Both the position numbers and the translations under genes were made by a program. Below the pieces are notes generated by a model. It made no database searches and was not told the origin of the DNA. It worked only from the letters and a program-made list of their open reading frames with translations. A stretch of 64,000 bases of DNA, taken from positions 42,961,116-43,025,115 of the forward strand of contig NC_088301.1 of assembly GCF_032854445.1 (NCBI RefSeq), given 5' to 3'. This document shows, piece by piece, positions 62,798 through 64,000 of the stretch; the first letter of the stretch is position 1; every line of letters starts with the position of its first letter. Origin of the DNA: Liolophura sinensis (lineage: Eukaryota; Mollusca; Polyplacophora; Chitonida; Chitonidae).

Positions 62798-64000
62798 AAT
62801 TTATATGCTGAAGTTCATTTATTAAGTTTTTATTATATTAAAACGTGTAAAGAATTTCAGTAACAGTGTTTACTGTTGAACTCCGCCCAATGTCCAGCAT
62901 GCCATTGTTTTTTTTAATAATTCTGACGTCACCCGAGGCAATGGATTCTTGCCGTCGAAACAGATCTTATGAACATTATGAATTAGAAAAAGTGTTCTAA
63001 CTTCATTTTCCTTGCAAGAATATGAACTTCCAACATGTTCACGTGTAGTGCTTGTGTTGTGCCAATGACTAAAGGTAATTTTGGTAGCGCGTATGACTGA
63101 TTTTACGGAGAGCTGAATATAGGCGACTCGCTAAAAGAAATAGTCCACTGTCCACTGTCTCACTCCTATTTCTCCAGTATTTATTTTCCCCAAACAATGT
63201 ATTTAGTTGAAAATGAAAGTAAGTGCATTATCAAGACGTGACAACGTGACAAGCGCCTATTTCGGCATAAGGCACTGGCCAGTTAATAGTCAGCCCAGTG
63301 ACAGGAGACATCATTTTTGTGCAACGAACAGTCTAATTACGACATCTCAATACTTGGTAATATTCGTGAACAGATGAATCAGTATTTTGAAAAATGAATG
63401 AATAATCAAATAAACCATTTGTAATTACCTTCACATACTGTCATTTCTCAGTCATTTATTATCTTACCTATATTGTAGATATACTCTAAATGCTCATTTC
63501 GTTTTACTCGAATTACTAAAATTACCAAGGAAGGAGTAAAAGGTGTAAAATGCACCATGATGAGGTGGTGATATATGTTATGCTTAACTTGAATCGTCTG
63601 TATGCGGTAGTTCATATGTGCTAAAAATGTACATGTAGGCTACATGTATGTGTTGATGTTTTCACATAAGGTTATCTGTATAAGTCAAAGACACACGGGT
63701 GAACTCACCTTATTCTGTATATCGAATAACGAATTAACGACGCTGTCCAGTCAATTGGACAGAAAGAACGAAGGAGTAATAATGCTGTCTTCGGCCCCTG
63801 TCTTTTATCTTGGCTTCTTTCTGTTCCTCTTTCATCTGACGGTAAGACGTATCCAAGGTTTTAAAACATCCCCACCTATAATTTAAACTGATCTTAAACT
63901 GATCAACCTGAATATTTATTATATATGGTTTTATGGGAGGAATCGTAACACTTTTACGTATCTACAGGCATGCATATGGGAAAGAACATATGCATTCTGT

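Larger units (their letters stand above)
57700..64000. other. Right end of window, no convincing gene
   Basis: Repeats described separately occupy 59.8-60.3 kb and 61.69-62.8 kb. A lone exon-like stretch at 58688-58771 is discussed under findings. The rest is A/T-rich with chance open frames, and any gene it belongs to would have to extend beyond the window. Confidence 0.45.

Overview
This is animal nuclear DNA, most likely from a mollusc or another lophotrochozoan. Genes are split by GT-AG introns. The genes, introns and intergenic DNA are strewn with tRNA-derived SINE copies whose tails read roughly gaaatattcttgagtacgg then cgtaaaacaccaatcaaat, a type I associate with mollusc genomes. A/T content is high, and TA, GAGT and pyrimidine-rich repeats are common. 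No rRNA, tRNA gene, CRISPR array, bacterial operon or recognisable retroviral coding region was seen.

Layout: (1) 422-13173, plus strand: the last 18 coding exons of a sortilin (SORT1) orthologue. Its signal peptide, propeptide and first blades lie left of the window, and its 3' UTR may reach about 15.65 kb. (2) 13.2-19.6 kb: 3' UTR, then repeat-rich intergenic DNA with two SINEs and a strong CG-rich hairpin. (3) 19650-25473, plus strand: a complete 7-exon gene for the mitochondrial ATP synthase gamma subunit (ATP5F1C), 291 residues. (4) 25.5-29.2 kb: no recognised gene. (5) 29192-35335 and 36452-45721, both minus strand: two complete tandem SSUH2 (Ssu-2 homologue) genes of 10 and 13 coding exons (360 and 409 residues). 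From the LETF exon on, they share every intron position and phase although the proteins are strongly diverged. (6) 45.7-54.9 kb: gene-free, with a tRNA-derived SINE with a GAGT-type tail, a 50-bp tandem repeat and a 730-bp Tc1/mariner-like foldback element. (7) 54903-57534, minus strand: a small 4-exon gene for a 47-residue lysine/glutamate-rich protein I do not recognise, with a TATA promoter and a perfect NF-kB-type site. (8) 57.7-64 kb: no convincing gene, a partial segmental duplication and a 1.1-kb pyrimidine-rich minisatellite of 21-bp units.

The genes do not form a pathway: sortilin acts in Golgi-endosome sorting, gamma in the ATP synthase rotor, and SSUH2 has a DnaJ-like CxxC zinc domain of poorly known role. 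The points most worth a second look are the CaaX-type C-termini (CQIL and CVLL) on both SSUH2 paralogues, and the spliced microprotein gene. All splice junctions were read by eye from GT-AG signals, phase continuity and remembered family sequence; no search was run.
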